19,746 bases of DNA from Methanoregulaceae archaeon (lineage in GTDB: Archaea > Halobacteriota > Methanomicrobia > Methanomicrobiales > Methanospirillaceae). The DNA is taken from contig JAJRBP010000266.1 in assembly GCA_028679405.1 (NCBI GenBank), positions 1-19,746 on the forward strand, in the 5' to 3' direction. This document shows positions 7,993-15,114 of this stretch, one piece after another; within the stretch, counting starts at the first letter, position 1, and every line of letters begins with the position of its first letter. Under the pieces are notes generated by a model, which did no database searches, had not been told where the DNA came from, and was given only the letters and a program-made list of their open reading frames with translations. The translations under genes and the position numbers were made by a program.

Positions 7993-8413
7993 CAACCCAT
8001 ATGACGATTTCCTCAGGAATATCGCAAAACTCGTCGAGGAGATCATGAAGACCATGCCTGACCGGGAGAATACCAGGTTCGTCGGGTGCACGATCATCGC
8101 CGGCACTCCTTCGGATATGCCCATGGTATTCCATGTCGGGAAACCCGTTCCCGAAGAGGTAAGTTTCGAGATGATCGAGTCGGACGACTCGATCTTCATC
8201 ACCGCCGAGATCCCCCCCGACATCGAGTCCGCACCCTACGCCGACATCACCCCTGACCACGTGGGGATCTGTATCGGCGAACAGACCTCGACGATCCCGT
8301 TCGAGACCCCGGTAGACGTAATCCACAGCTTCTATATGGTGAGGCACGGGGTCATGGACATCATCATCAAGAAGAGGCCGGTTGAAGAGGTCGGCTCTTC
8401 GGTCCATCTCTGA
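7982..8413 (+). CDS. Hsp20/alpha-crystallin-like protein
   Basis: The 143-residue product begins with a short amphipathic helix (about 7-26). Its second half fits the alpha-crystallin beta-sandwich in order: FEMIESDDSIFITAEIP (62-78), a weak central strand region, IPFETPVD, then the terminal HGVMDIIIKKR segment that corresponds to the NGVLxIxxPK strand of small heat-shock proteins. It is more divergent than classical Hsp20, so a GvpH-like or other specialised alpha-crystallin protein is possible. ATG 7982 lies inside the end of the upstream regulator gene (11-base overlap in another frame), so the two are translated from one mRNA. Probable role: ATP-independent holdase for unfolding proteins in the cytoplasm. 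Confidence 0.72.
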   Translation: MQNNNPYDDFLRNIAKLVEEIMKTMPDRENTRFVGCTIIAGTPSDMPMVFHVGKPVPEEVSFEMIESDDSIFITAEIPPDIESAPYADITPDHVGICIGEQTSTIPFETPVDVIHSFYMVRHGVMDIIIKKRPVEEVGSSVHL

Positions 8414-8494
8414 TCCGAGATCACGCCGCCCGCCAGGATCTCCCGGTATTTCAGTCCACACGGTTTAAGGGCCGGCTGCCTTGGTCAGGACCTC

Positions 8495-8500
8495 TTTTTT
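8495..8500 (+). terminator. T6 terminator for the regulator/Hsp20 operon
   Basis: A run of six T on the plus strand lies 82 bases after the Hsp20-like stop, in the convergent gap before the histidine phosphatase gene. Confidence 0.55.
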
Positions 8501-8594
8501 CTCCCGCGAACCTGGCACTCCGGTCTGCCTGTTGACGTACAGGCCCCATTCGATCTGGAGGATTTACGATACTCCCGGGGCCTGCCCAGGCCTG

Positions 8595-8600
8595 AAAAAA
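8595..8600 (-). terminator. T6 terminator for the histidine phosphatase gene
   Basis: Six A on the plus strand give T6 on the minus strand, 83 bases beyond the stop of the minus-strand phosphatase gene. Together with the plus-strand T6 at 8495-8500 it closes both convergent transcripts. Confidence 0.5.
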
Positions 8601-8610
8601 GGAGAGGACT

Positions 8611-8633
8611 GTCCCACCGGGACTTAATTTTTG
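8611..8633 (+). terminator. Hairpin plus T-tract
   Basis: GTCCC (8611-8615), a 3-base loop and GGGAC (8619-8623) are followed by TTAATTTTT. It resembles an intrinsic terminator on the plus strand. The same GTCCC/GGGAC stem occurs at 2933-2948. Confidence 0.4.
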
Positions 8634-8682
8634 GATCTTTCCGGTAGCCCGGACTCTTTCTATCCCGGCTCCATCCAGTCGC

Positions 8683-9435
8683 TCAACCGACCTTCAGTGT
8701 CGTCCTGAGCGAGTGCACAGGATCGGCATACCGTACTTCGGCAGTCGCTGTATCGGCAGAGATGACGACACCATTGAGAAATTCGATTGATGTCAGCTTC
8801 TTCCCGAACAGGCTGGACAGAATGGGAAAGATGGTGATATCGTGGCCGATCACCACGAACAGGTCCCCGTCATCCATTCCATCGAATGATACCAGGTGCT
8901 TCAGGAGTTTGTCGGAATACCTGCATGGGTCCTGCATGACAGGCCCGGGGATTTCACCTTCGAGCCACCTGAGAATGAGTTCCTGCCAGCCGAACTCATC
9001 CCGGAGGCCGATGTACCGGTCGACGTCAACGATCGGGTCGCCGATCTCTTCCTGGTAGTCGACTATCCGGAAATGACCTTCGGGCGAATACCCGCGGCCG
9101 ATATGTTCGGCGGTCATCCGGCACCGGCGTGCAGGGGTGTGTGCAAGGAAGAGCCGCCTCCCTGGAACAAAATGCCGGAGCGATTCGCCGAATTCCCTTG
9201 CCATACGGATCCCGTCAGGAGTAATCTCGACATGGGGGCGAAGGTGATCGGGGACTCCCTGGAATGAGTCCCGCTTCGAGTGACGGAGGAAGAGGATTGT
9301 CCTTCCGTGTGTCGGTACTTCCCGGAGGTGTTCGAGGACAAACCCACCTGGTCCTGCCTTCGGCCGCTCGCTGTCCGGTTGTCTTTTGTCCGGGGGGTCT
9401 GCCTTCATGATAGTCTTTCCCCGTCCATTCCGCAC
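8683..9435 (-). CDS. Histidine phosphatase superfamily protein (phosphoglycerate mutase-like)
   Basis: The 250-residue product has the histidine phosphatase signature: the LRHSKR motif (Arg51-His52, where the histidine is phosphorylated during catalysis) and a late IGHD segment with His198. An intermediate AHTPARRCRMTAEHI helix region (98-112) matches the 'SxxxRxxxTA' element of the family. The N-terminal ~45 residues are basic and Pro-rich with no match. The start is uncertain: GTG 9435 has AGGA 5 bases upstream, while an in-frame ATG at 9408 has GGAAAG upstream and gives 241 residues. The substrate is unknown; the family covers sugar phosphates, phosphoproteins and nucleotides. It is transcribed alone, divergently from the methyltransferase gene. 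Confidence 0.85.
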   Translation of the reverse strand: MRNGRGKTIMKADPPDKRQPDSERPKAGPGGFVLEHLREVPTHGRTILFLRHSKRDSFQGVPDHLRPHVEITPDGIRMAREFGESLRHFVPGRRLFLAHTPARRCRMTAEHIGRGYSPEGHFRIVDYQEEIGDPIVDVDRYIGLRDEFGWQELILRWLEGEIPGPVMQDPCRYSDKLLKHLVSFDGMDDGDLFVVIGHDITIFPILSSLFGKKLTSIEFLNGVVISADTATAEVRYADPVHSLRTTLKVG

Positions 9436-9470
9436 ACTGGTCCTGCTCTGTCAATTTTCCCTGCCGGGGC

Positions 9471-9479
9471 ATAATAATA
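9471..9479 (+). promoter_or_regulatory. TATA-like element for the methyltransferase gene
   Basis: ATAATAATA lies in the divergent gap between the phosphatase and the methyltransferase, about 65 bases before ATG 9539. It would give a leader of about 40 bases. Confidence 0.4.
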
Positions 9480-9538
9480 CCCTATGAACCATCCGGGATT
9501 CCAAACCTTCAAGGCTCCGCGGGTCCGAGCTTTCCGGT

Positions 9539-10186
9539 ATGGTGTCCCCGGTAAGGTTCTGGGAGAGGTCTGCCGGTTTCTACGACACAGGGATAGACCG
9601 GGTGTTCGGGAATTCCATGCGGCGGATCTTCCTGGATACCCTGCAGGAAGAGCAGCCAAAGCTCGGCAGGACCGTGGAATTCGGCTGCGGTACCGGTTAC
9701 TACACCCCGGTGCTTGCCAGGCTGTCCGAAAAAGTGGTGGCAACTGACATTGCAGACCGGATGCTTGATCGTACGCGGGAACGGACCAGGGATATCCCGA
9801 CAGTAACGGTACAGAAAGAGAACTGCGAGAAGACAACGTTTCCCTCCGCATCGTTCGATACTGCCTTCCTGGGACTGACCCTCCACCTGGTGAACGGGCC
9901 GGCGACCCTGTCCGAGATGCACCGGATACTGAAACCCGGGGGCAGGCTCCTGCTCACCGTGCCCACGATTGAGGGCCTCGGCCTCCCCGGCATCCTGCGA
10001 GCCCTCTTCCGGAACCTGCAGGTGTTCGGAAGGCTGCGGCAGCCGGGTACGGTACTCTATACGCATAAAACCCTCGGCGACCTGATCGCCAGTAGCGGAT
10101 TCACCGTCCTAGGGATGAAGCGTCTTTCTGACCTTGAACACCCCGGGGGTTTTTCAGGACTGTATGTCCAGGCTGTGAAGGAATAA
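9539..10186 (+). CDS. Class I SAM-dependent methyltransferase
   Basis: The 215-residue product is a UbiE/Methyltransf_11-type enzyme. Motif I is VEFGCGTGYY (46-55), which binds S-adenosylmethionine. The acidic residue after strand 2 is Asp70 (VVATDIADRML). A motif near SFDTAFLGLTLHLV (105-118) and the post-motif III segment LKPGGRLLLTVP (131-142) complete the Rossmann core. The N-terminal FWERSAGFYD is typical of small-molecule or quinone/lipid methyltransferases, but the substrate cannot be named. The protein is cytoplasmic with no membrane segment. The start ATG 9539 has only a weak ribosome site. It appears to be a single-gene transcript. Confidence 0.88.
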   Translation: MVSPVRFWERSAGFYDTGIDRVFGNSMRRIFLDTLQEEQPKLGRTVEFGCGTGYYTPVLARLSEKVVATDIADRMLDRTRERTRDIPTVTVQKENCEKTTFPSASFDTAFLGLTLHLVNGPATLSEMHRILKPGGRLLLTVPTIEGLGLPGILRALFRNLQVFGRLRQPGTVLYTHKTLGDLIASSGFTVLGMKRLSDLEHPGGFSGLYVQAVKE

Positions 10187-10221
10187 GCGGACCGGCCCAC
10201 GATTCGCAGAGGAAAAACCCC

Positions 10222-10240
10222 GACTCCGCGAAGAGGAGTC
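10222..10240. repeat. Hairpin after the methyltransferase gene
   Basis: GACTCC (10222-10227) and GGAGTC (10235-10240) form a 6-bp stem with a 7-base loop, 35 bases after the methyltransferase stop. There is no following T-run, although a T-rich tract occurs at 10343-10358. Confidence 0.4.
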
Positions 10241-10369
10241 CGGACCTGAACCTGGGACAATACCTTGGTCGCAACCGGAGGTCAGAAAGGAAGACTCCTT
10301 GCAGCCTGTCAGAGTGATCCGGAAGAAGATATCGCGGATAAGTAATTTTTCCTTATTTCAGGATAGTAA

Positions 10370-10377
10370 AGATATAG
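10370..10377 (+). promoter_or_regulatory. TATA-like element for the Imm-5-like gene
   Basis: AGATATAG, 73 bases before ATG 10450, would give a leader of about 45-50 bases. A T-rich tract just upstream (10343-10358) may end the previous transcript. Confidence 0.4.
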
Positions 10378-10449
10378 AACCTTGAAGTCATTCAGGACTC
10401 ACCTTCATCCGGCAAGGCCAGAATTCAATTCAATAGCGCGAGTAACGAA

Positions 10450-10914
10450 ATGAGAAAAAGAAAAATAGCAATCACGAGCCTGGATACGGCGATCGAAGAG
10501 CTATTGGGCAGAACAGACCACAGGATCCTGGGGATCTGGGCGGCCGACTGTGCCGGGCGTGTATTGCCTTATTTTGAAGAACGCTATCCGGAAGACGATC
10601 GTCCGCGAAAAGCGATAGACACTCTCCGTGAGTGGATCCGGACGGGCGTGTTCAGGATGGCCGATATCAGGAAGGCCTCGCTCTCGGCCCACGCGGCTGC
10701 GCGTGAAGCCGGGGATGACGATGTTGCCCGTTCTGCCGCCCGTGCTGCAGGCCAGGCGGTGGCGACTGCGCACGTCCCCCGTCACGCCCTCGGCGCTGCC
10801 CGGTATGCTGCCACTGCTGTCCGCGATGCCACCGGTCCTGAGGACGCCGATTCCGCGGCAGAAAAGGAAAGTGCATGGCAGTACCGGCACCTGCTCGAAC
10901 TGGGGCAGGGCTGA
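10450..10914 (+). CDS. Imm-5-like putative immunity protein
   Basis: The 154-residue, all-helical product resembles the Imm-5-like family (predicted immunity proteins of polymorphic toxin systems, also found widely as orphans). Recognisable parts are WAADCAGRVLPYFEERYPEDDRPRKAID spread over residues 30-57, RKASLSAHAAAREA (74-87) and AARAAGQAVATAHVPRHA (96-113). The conserved Trp30, Asp33-Cys34, His81 and His108/His112 stand out. Length is typical. No toxin gene lies beside it, so an actual immunity role is unproven; a housekeeping or defence-against-neighbours role is equally possible. The start ATG 10450 has no strong ribosome site. The protein is cytoplasmic, with no signal peptide. Confidence 0.72.
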   Translation: MRKRKIAITSLDTAIEELLGRTDHRILGIWAADCAGRVLPYFEERYPEDDRPRKAIDTLREWIRTGVFRMADIRKASLSAHAAAREAGDDDVARSAARAAGQAVATAHVPRHALGAARYAATAVRDATGPEDADSAAEKESAWQYRHLLELGQG

Positions 10915-11133
10915 CTCCCGGACAAAATCTGCCCGTATCTCTCCCTCCCCTCAAAGAAACAGGAATACCACAGGATAGCATTCTTTCTTCCCAGGACCTG
11001 ATTTTTCAAACCCTCAAAAGGGAACCGGGCTGGCCGGGAGGCTGGAACAATCGGATAACTGGCCAGGACAAGGTATATGAAATTAATTTATTTACCGGAC
11101 TATCGGGTGTTTTCCGGTCTCTTCCAGGCAGTC

Positions 11134-11141
11134 AAAAAAAA
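11134..11141 (-). terminator. T8 terminator for the small lipoprotein gene
   Basis: Eight A on the plus strand give T8 on the minus strand, 25 bases past the stop of the lipoprotein gene at 11166-11663. Confidence 0.6.
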
Positions 11142-11165
11142 GAAGATTTTAAAGCAGCCAGGAGA

Positions 11166-11663
11166 TCAGACCCTGACTCCGTTCCAGAACTCTGTGGAGT
11201 TCGTCAGGTTCTGGGCGGTGTACGCCCATTTCCCGGTGAACGAGTTCTTGTCCGCGGACAGCACGAACTCGAACACTCCGGAAAATGCCTTGGTGCCATT
11301 GGTCTCGTTCCAGGTTCCGGCGAGCTTAGTCCCCGAGACAGTCCCCTGGAGCGTATCGTTGCCTATCTCGTACGTCCCTGTCACAAATGTTCCGTTCTGT
11401 TTCAGGTACATTATCGCGGAGCTCTCTACTGAGTCCTCGAGCCAGGTGGTGTTCCAGGTCCCTGTCCAGGACAGGTTAGCAGCGGTCGCGTTCGGGACAG
11501 ACGTAGCCGGTGCCACAGTAGTAGCCACCGTGGTCGGGGGCTGCGTTGCCATTGTCGTGGCAGCAGTGGTTGTCTGTGAGGTGCCGGGGGTGGTCGTGCA
11601 TCCCGCAACGAGCATGAATATGCAGGCGAGGCCTGCCATGAGACAGATTGTGGTAAACTTCAT
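11166..11663 (-). CDS. Lipoprotein with Thr-rich linker and beta-barrel-like domain
   Basis: The 165-residue product begins with a lipoprotein signal: MKFTT, a hydrophobic core, and lipobox LVAGC with the acylated residue at Cys22. A Thr/Pro/Ala linker follows (23-60). The outer domain (about 64-165) has repeated short strands such as WTGTWNTTW, NGTFVTGTYEI, LQGTVSGTKLAGTWNE and FTGKWAY, a pattern like small lipocalin- or avidin-type barrels that bind hydrophobic ligands. Many Asn-X-Thr sequons are present. Start is ATG 11663, with GGAG 9 bases upstream; longer readings put the signal peptide inside the protein. A T8 tract ends the gene. Ligand and role are unknown. Confidence 0.8.
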   Translation of the reverse strand: MKFTTICLMAGLACIFMLVAGCTTTPGTSQTTTAATTMATQPPTTVATTVAPATSVPNATAANLSWTGTWNTTWLEDSVESSAIMYLKQNGTFVTGTYEIGNDTLQGTVSGTKLAGTWNETNGTKAFSGVFEFVLSADKNSFTGKWAYTAQNLTNSTEFWNGVRV

Positions 11664-11914
11664 GGGAATCATCTCCCGGAGCATTCCCTGCCCGGAAGGT
11701 ACCTTCATCCGGTCGACGTGAGGGTAGTTAAGTCTGCGGAAATATTCCTGAGGTCTGATACCGGCCCCTCCGACCGGCCGGAACGAATGAGACTGCGGCA
11801 AGAGGATTATTCTCCTCGAAATTTCCCTGCACCGGCCGATGGATAATGTCATGAGGAATCTTTTCATCCTGCACATGCGGGGAATGGAGAGCAGGTTTCT
11901 TCCGGACCTGAGGT
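11664..11914. other. Intergenic region between the two lipoprotein genes
   Basis: No gene seen. It contains a possible minus-strand TATA-like element near 11725-11748 for the small lipoprotein, and two inverted repeats: CCGGCC (11761-11766) with GGCCGG (11776-11781), and GAGGA (11802-11806) with TCCTC (11813-11817). Confidence 0.5.
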
Positions 11915-11925
11915 AAAAGAAAAAA
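11915..11925 (-). terminator. T-rich terminator for the alpha/beta hydrolase gene
   Basis: Two A-runs on the plus strand (11915-11918 and 11920-11925) give a T-rich tract on the minus strand just past the hydrolase stop codon (11932-11934). Confidence 0.55.
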
Positions 11926-11931
11926 GTGAGA

Positions 11932-12786
11932 TTATTTATTCAGCGGCGACTCGTCCATGCCGAGGAAATCGAGGGCATTTTCCCCGTACTCGACCGGCGC
12001 ATAGTGGGAGCCGACGTGCGGAAGCCCCTTGAACCGCACGAGCCACGAGCCGTTGATCTGCCCGGCCATCCGGACCGAGACCGTATCCGGCGTCAGCTCA
12101 TCGCTGGTACCGACGACGAGCATGACATCCTTTTCGATACCTGAAAGCCCGTCCCATGATCCGTTCCACGCGAGGTTCGCCTCCCCTTCCCTGCGGATAC
12201 CCGACGGCATGGATGAGTTTGAAGCAGCCGCCTCGATGTTCCCGAGCAGTTTCTGCGTCTCTGGGATCCGGATGCTGTAAGAGTTCGAGTCCAGGACAAG
12301 TTTCCGGACGCGTTCAGGGTGATCGATGACCAGCTGCTGGGAGACCGAGGACCCCATGGATACGCCATAGACGTGCATACTGTCGTAGCCGAGCGCGGCC
12401 ATCATCCGGGCAGCATCGTCGGCATACAAGGGTATCGTTGGTGTCGCGTTGTTATCGCTGCTGTATCCCATACCCCGGTGGTCGTAGGTATAGACATGAT
12501 ATTTCGAGGCGAGGATACCGATGAAGGTCTCGTTCCAGTTGTCGATATTCGCCCCGAATCCCTCGATCATCAGGAGCGGTTCGCCTGACCCGAACTCACG
12601 GTACCCGAGAGTCACTCCGTTTACCTGCGCATACTGGACCGGAGTTGAGTTGAAGGATACCCTGGGGACCTGTCCTGCTCCCGTCCCCGCCTGCTGACCG
12701 GTGCCGGTTGGCGCTGTGCACCCGGCGACCAGGATGAGGCAGATGGTGACAGCAATTGCCTGGATTGAAATCTGTGTCATGTTCAT
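11932..12786 (-). CDS. Alpha/beta-hydrolase lipoprotein
   Basis: The 284-residue product is exported and lipid-anchored: lipobox LVAGC with Cys23, then a Gly/Gln/Thr linker to about residue 42. The alpha/beta-hydrolase domain shows the oxyanion region IEGFGANIDNW, the DHRGMGYS segment (102-109), the nucleophile elbow GVSMGS with Ser143, the acid Asp229 (VVGTSDELTP) and a histidine in LPHVGSHYAP (His257 or His261). Only about 50 residues separate strand 6 (VLDSNSY) from strand 7, less than the usual cap domain, so the active site may be open. Probable role: hydrolysis of an ester or similar bond outside the membrane; substrate unknown. Start ATG 12786, or ATG 12780 two codons later. Confidence 0.85.
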   Translation of the reverse strand: MNMTQISIQAIAVTICLILVAGCTAPTGTGQQAGTGAGQVPRVSFNSTPVQYAQVNGVTLGYREFGSGEPLLMIEGFGANIDNWNETFIGILASKYHVYTYDHRGMGYSSDNNATPTIPLYADDAARMMAALGYDSMHVYGVSMGSSVSQQLVIDHPERVRKLVLDSNSYSIRIPETQKLLGNIEAAASNSSMPSGIRREGEANLAWNGSWDGLSGIEKDVMLVVGTSDELTPDTVSVRMAGQINGSWLVRFKGLPHVGSHYAPVEYGENALDFLGMDESPLNK

Positions 12787-12871
12787 GGAAAATCACGTCA
12801 CTGATAATACCATTGATGGAGGCCGGAATTAAAGATAACAGAAGATTTTCCTCGTAGTCCAACTGCGGTGG

Positions 12872-12878
12872 AAAAAAA
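12872..12878 (-). terminator. T7 terminator after nrdD
   Basis: Seven A on the plus strand give T7 on the minus strand, 53 bases beyond the nrdD stop codon. It would end the nrdH-nrdD transcript before the hydrolase gene. Confidence 0.55.
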
Positions 12879-12930
12879 GAGATCGCACATTCAGGGGCCT
12901 GATCCCACAGGCAACCGGGGATTATTCTTT

Positions 12931-15114
12931 TCAGACCCGGACCTTCTGATCCGTCCCCGACCACTCGGCGACGTCTTTCTTCCCGGCATGCTCCCGAAAC
13001 TGCCGGAGCGAGACGGTCAGGTCCTTGGTGAACGCGAAGTACCCGATCTGGGTTGTCCTGCAGAGCTTCATCGCCATCTCCATCAGGCCGCGGGGGTCCG
13101 GCCTCGTCTCCCCGAGCCATATGTGGAAGATGTTCCCGCCGTCCACGATCGGGAAGAAGACATGCTCGATCTCCATCCGCTTCGCAAGCGGGATGTCGGC
13201 ACCAGGTGCGACGTGGGTTCCGTTCGTGTAGTAGATCGGAAGGTCCCGGACCTTGCCGAGCCGGTCGATCGAGCCCTCCAGGTCCCCCTTGATGACCAGT
13301 TCGGCATCCTCGCGGAATTCCTTCTGCAGGAGGTCGGCGACCGCAAAACGCTGCCCGGTAGTCTCCGCCGGCGTACGTGCGAGCGCGATCGTCATCCCGT
13401 GCTGCTCGGAAAGGGTCCTCGCGTAGATCTCCATCTCGGTCATCGCCCGCACTGCGAGGACAAAAGCCTCGCGCGACTCGTGGAGCTGCGATCCGGTGTG
13501 GTGCTGGACCATCTCGTTGACCCCGACGATCCCGATGGTGTAGACGAGGCCGTCGAGGTCCACGGCGATCTCTCCCCTTTCCCCTGTTTCCGGGTCCTTC
13601 GGCCGCTGCATCGCAAACGGCATCCGGCCGTGCGCCCTGATGATCTCGAGCCACCGTCGCTTGATCTTGAAGACCTCGACCGCCTTTTCCATCAGGAGCC
13701 GGAGCTCTGCAAAGAGGTGCTCGTCATCCTTCTCCGCCCGGTAGGCAGCCCTCGGGCAGTTTAAAGAGACGACCTGCCAGGAGCCCATCGAGAAATGCCT
13801 CCCATCCTCGAAGGCAAGCTTCTTGTCGAAGAGCGAGTCCTTCTCGGCAACGGCTGAAAACTGGTATGCACAGCACTGGTAACAGGAGATCCCCTTTCCC
13901 GCACCCCGGTACTCGGGCATCTGGTTGTCGTAGTACGGCGTACCGAACTTTGACGCGAGCTCGAAGGTGAGCAGGTAGAGGTCCCTGTAGGTCGGGAGGT
14001 CCGGGTGTTCACGGTTGAACACCTCCCGCTCCTGCATGAAGTCCGGCTCGATGCTTATCTCGGGTTTCGGGAAGGAAAACGGTTTTCCCCAGGAATCCCC
14101 CTCGAGCATCACCTCCATGAGCGCCTTGAAGAGGAGCCTGACCTCCCGCTCGAACTCCCCGTATTTCCGGAGCGGCGCACGGACGCCGTCCCACACTTTC
14201 CCCTTGTACACGCAGTGCTTGTCCTGCCAGAGGGTGGGTACACCGGGAGAGAGCTGGACCGACGAGAAGACGAGCTGGCCTCCCCTGGCGACCATCATCT
14301 GGGTCATCTCGTACACGAACATCTGCATCAGCTGCTTGATCTCCCCGTACCCGAACCCCTCTACATAGGGGGCGAGGAACGTCAGGAAGTTGTAATATCC
14401 CTGTCCGCCGGCGAAGTTCGTCTGGGCGCTCCCGAGCGCCTTCACTGCATGGAGGACCGCGACCTCGGCACGCTTTGCAGGGCCTGCGACCGATGCCTTC
14501 GTTCCGTTCCCGTCCGGCATCAGGCCGTAGTAGAAGAAATACCGCAGGTCCCAGTCCTGGCAGAAAGGCCGGGTGCCGAAATATTCGAGGTCGTGAATAT
14601 GGATATCCCCGGAGAGGTGGTGATCGGCGAGGTGGGGAGGGAGCTGGAGGAGGTACTGTTCCTTGCTGATCTTGTCGGCCTTCTTTTTATGGGAGGTCTC
14701 GGCATTTTCCTGCAGGTTTGCATTGTCCTTTGCTTCGAAGCCCCGGCCGACATCTATCAGGTGGGCGTCGAAGACAGGGGTCCCGACCCTGGTGCAGACA
14801 TTCCTGTACTGGACCATGCCCTGCTCCAGGAGAGTGATGTTCATGATCTCGCGGATGAGCGGACCTGAAAGCGACTTGAGCCCCATGTAGAGGATCCTCG
14901 ACTCGACAAGCCTCGCGATCTCCCGGGCAGTCTCCTCGTCGGCCGCTTCGTACCCGTAGAAGGTCTCCACAAGCCTGGTCTCTTCGAGGATCTGGCGGAC
15001 GATCCTCTCCCGGTCCCACTCGATGATATGGCCGTCGGTCGTCCGGACCGGCGGCAGCGTGGGGATGAATACCCCTTCGAGTGTGGTCTGCCTCGTGGTC
15101 GTCCTCACGGTCAC
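12931..15114 (-). CDS. nrdD: Anaerobic (class III) ribonucleoside-triphosphate reductase, lacking a visible glycyl-radical domain
   Basis: The 727-residue product is an NrdD-type reductase that makes deoxyribonucleotides. It has an N-terminal ATP-cone (about 22-110, WDRERIVRQI), then the ten-stranded barrel core. Cysteines in conserved places include Cys185 (RPFCQDWDL) and a CYQCC cluster (411-415), probably including the substrate thiyl site; this set differs from the formate-dependent NrdD. The barrel ends at IGYFAFTKDLTV (690-701), but the expected zinc-binding CxxC pairs and RxxGY glycyl-radical motif do not follow; only 26 residues remain, with no Cys. NrdD proteins I know need that glycine. 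The start is GTG 15114 overlapping the nrdH stop (GTGA); GTG 15108 has better ribosome-site spacing. No nrdG activase is in the window. Confidence 0.88.
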   Translation of the reverse strand: MTVRTTTRQTTLEGVFIPTLPPVRTTDGHIIEWDRERIVRQILEETRLVETFYGYEAADEETAREIARLVESRILYMGLKSLSGPLIREIMNITLLEQGMVQYRNVCTRVGTPVFDAHLIDVGRGFEAKDNANLQENAETSHKKKADKISKEQYLLQLPPHLADHHLSGDIHIHDLEYFGTRPFCQDWDLRYFFYYGLMPDGNGTKASVAGPAKRAEVAVLHAVKALGSAQTNFAGGQGYYNFLTFLAPYVEGFGYGEIKQLMQMFVYEMTQMMVARGGQLVFSSVQLSPGVPTLWQDKHCVYKGKVWDGVRAPLRKYGEFEREVRLLFKALMEVMLEGDSWGKPFSFPKPEISIEPDFMQEREVFNREHPDLPTYRDLYLLTFELASKFGTPYYDNQMPEYRGAGKGISCYQCCAYQFSAVAEKDSLFDKKLAFEDGRHFSMGSWQVVSLNCPRAAYRAEKDDEHLFAELRLLMEKAVEVFKIKRRWLEIIRAHGRMPFAMQRPKDPETGERGEIAVDLDGLVYTIGIVGVNEMVQHHTGSQLHESREAFVLAVRAMTEMEIYARTLSEQHGMTIALARTPAETTGQRFAVADLLQKEFREDAELVIKGDLEGSIDRLGKVRDLPIYYTNGTHVAPGADIPLAKRMEIEHVFFPIVDGGNIFHIWLGETRPDPRGLMEMAMKLCRTTQIGYFAFTKDLTVSLRQFREHAGKKDVAEWSGTDQKVRV

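Noticed and set aside
11077..11721. Plus-strand open frame of 214 codons opposite the small lipoprotein gene
   Set aside because: The minus-strand reading has a clear lipobox, ribosome site and terminator. The plus-strand one is its antisense shadow.
12923..12933. Readthrough of the nrdD UGA stop (selenocysteine-type recoding) to recover the glycyl-radical domain
   Set aside because: After the UGA only two codons follow in frame before a TAA, so readthrough adds nothing.
12868..14868. Long plus-strand open frames opposite nrdD
   Set aside because: Shadows of a well-supported gene, with biased composition and no recognisable domain.
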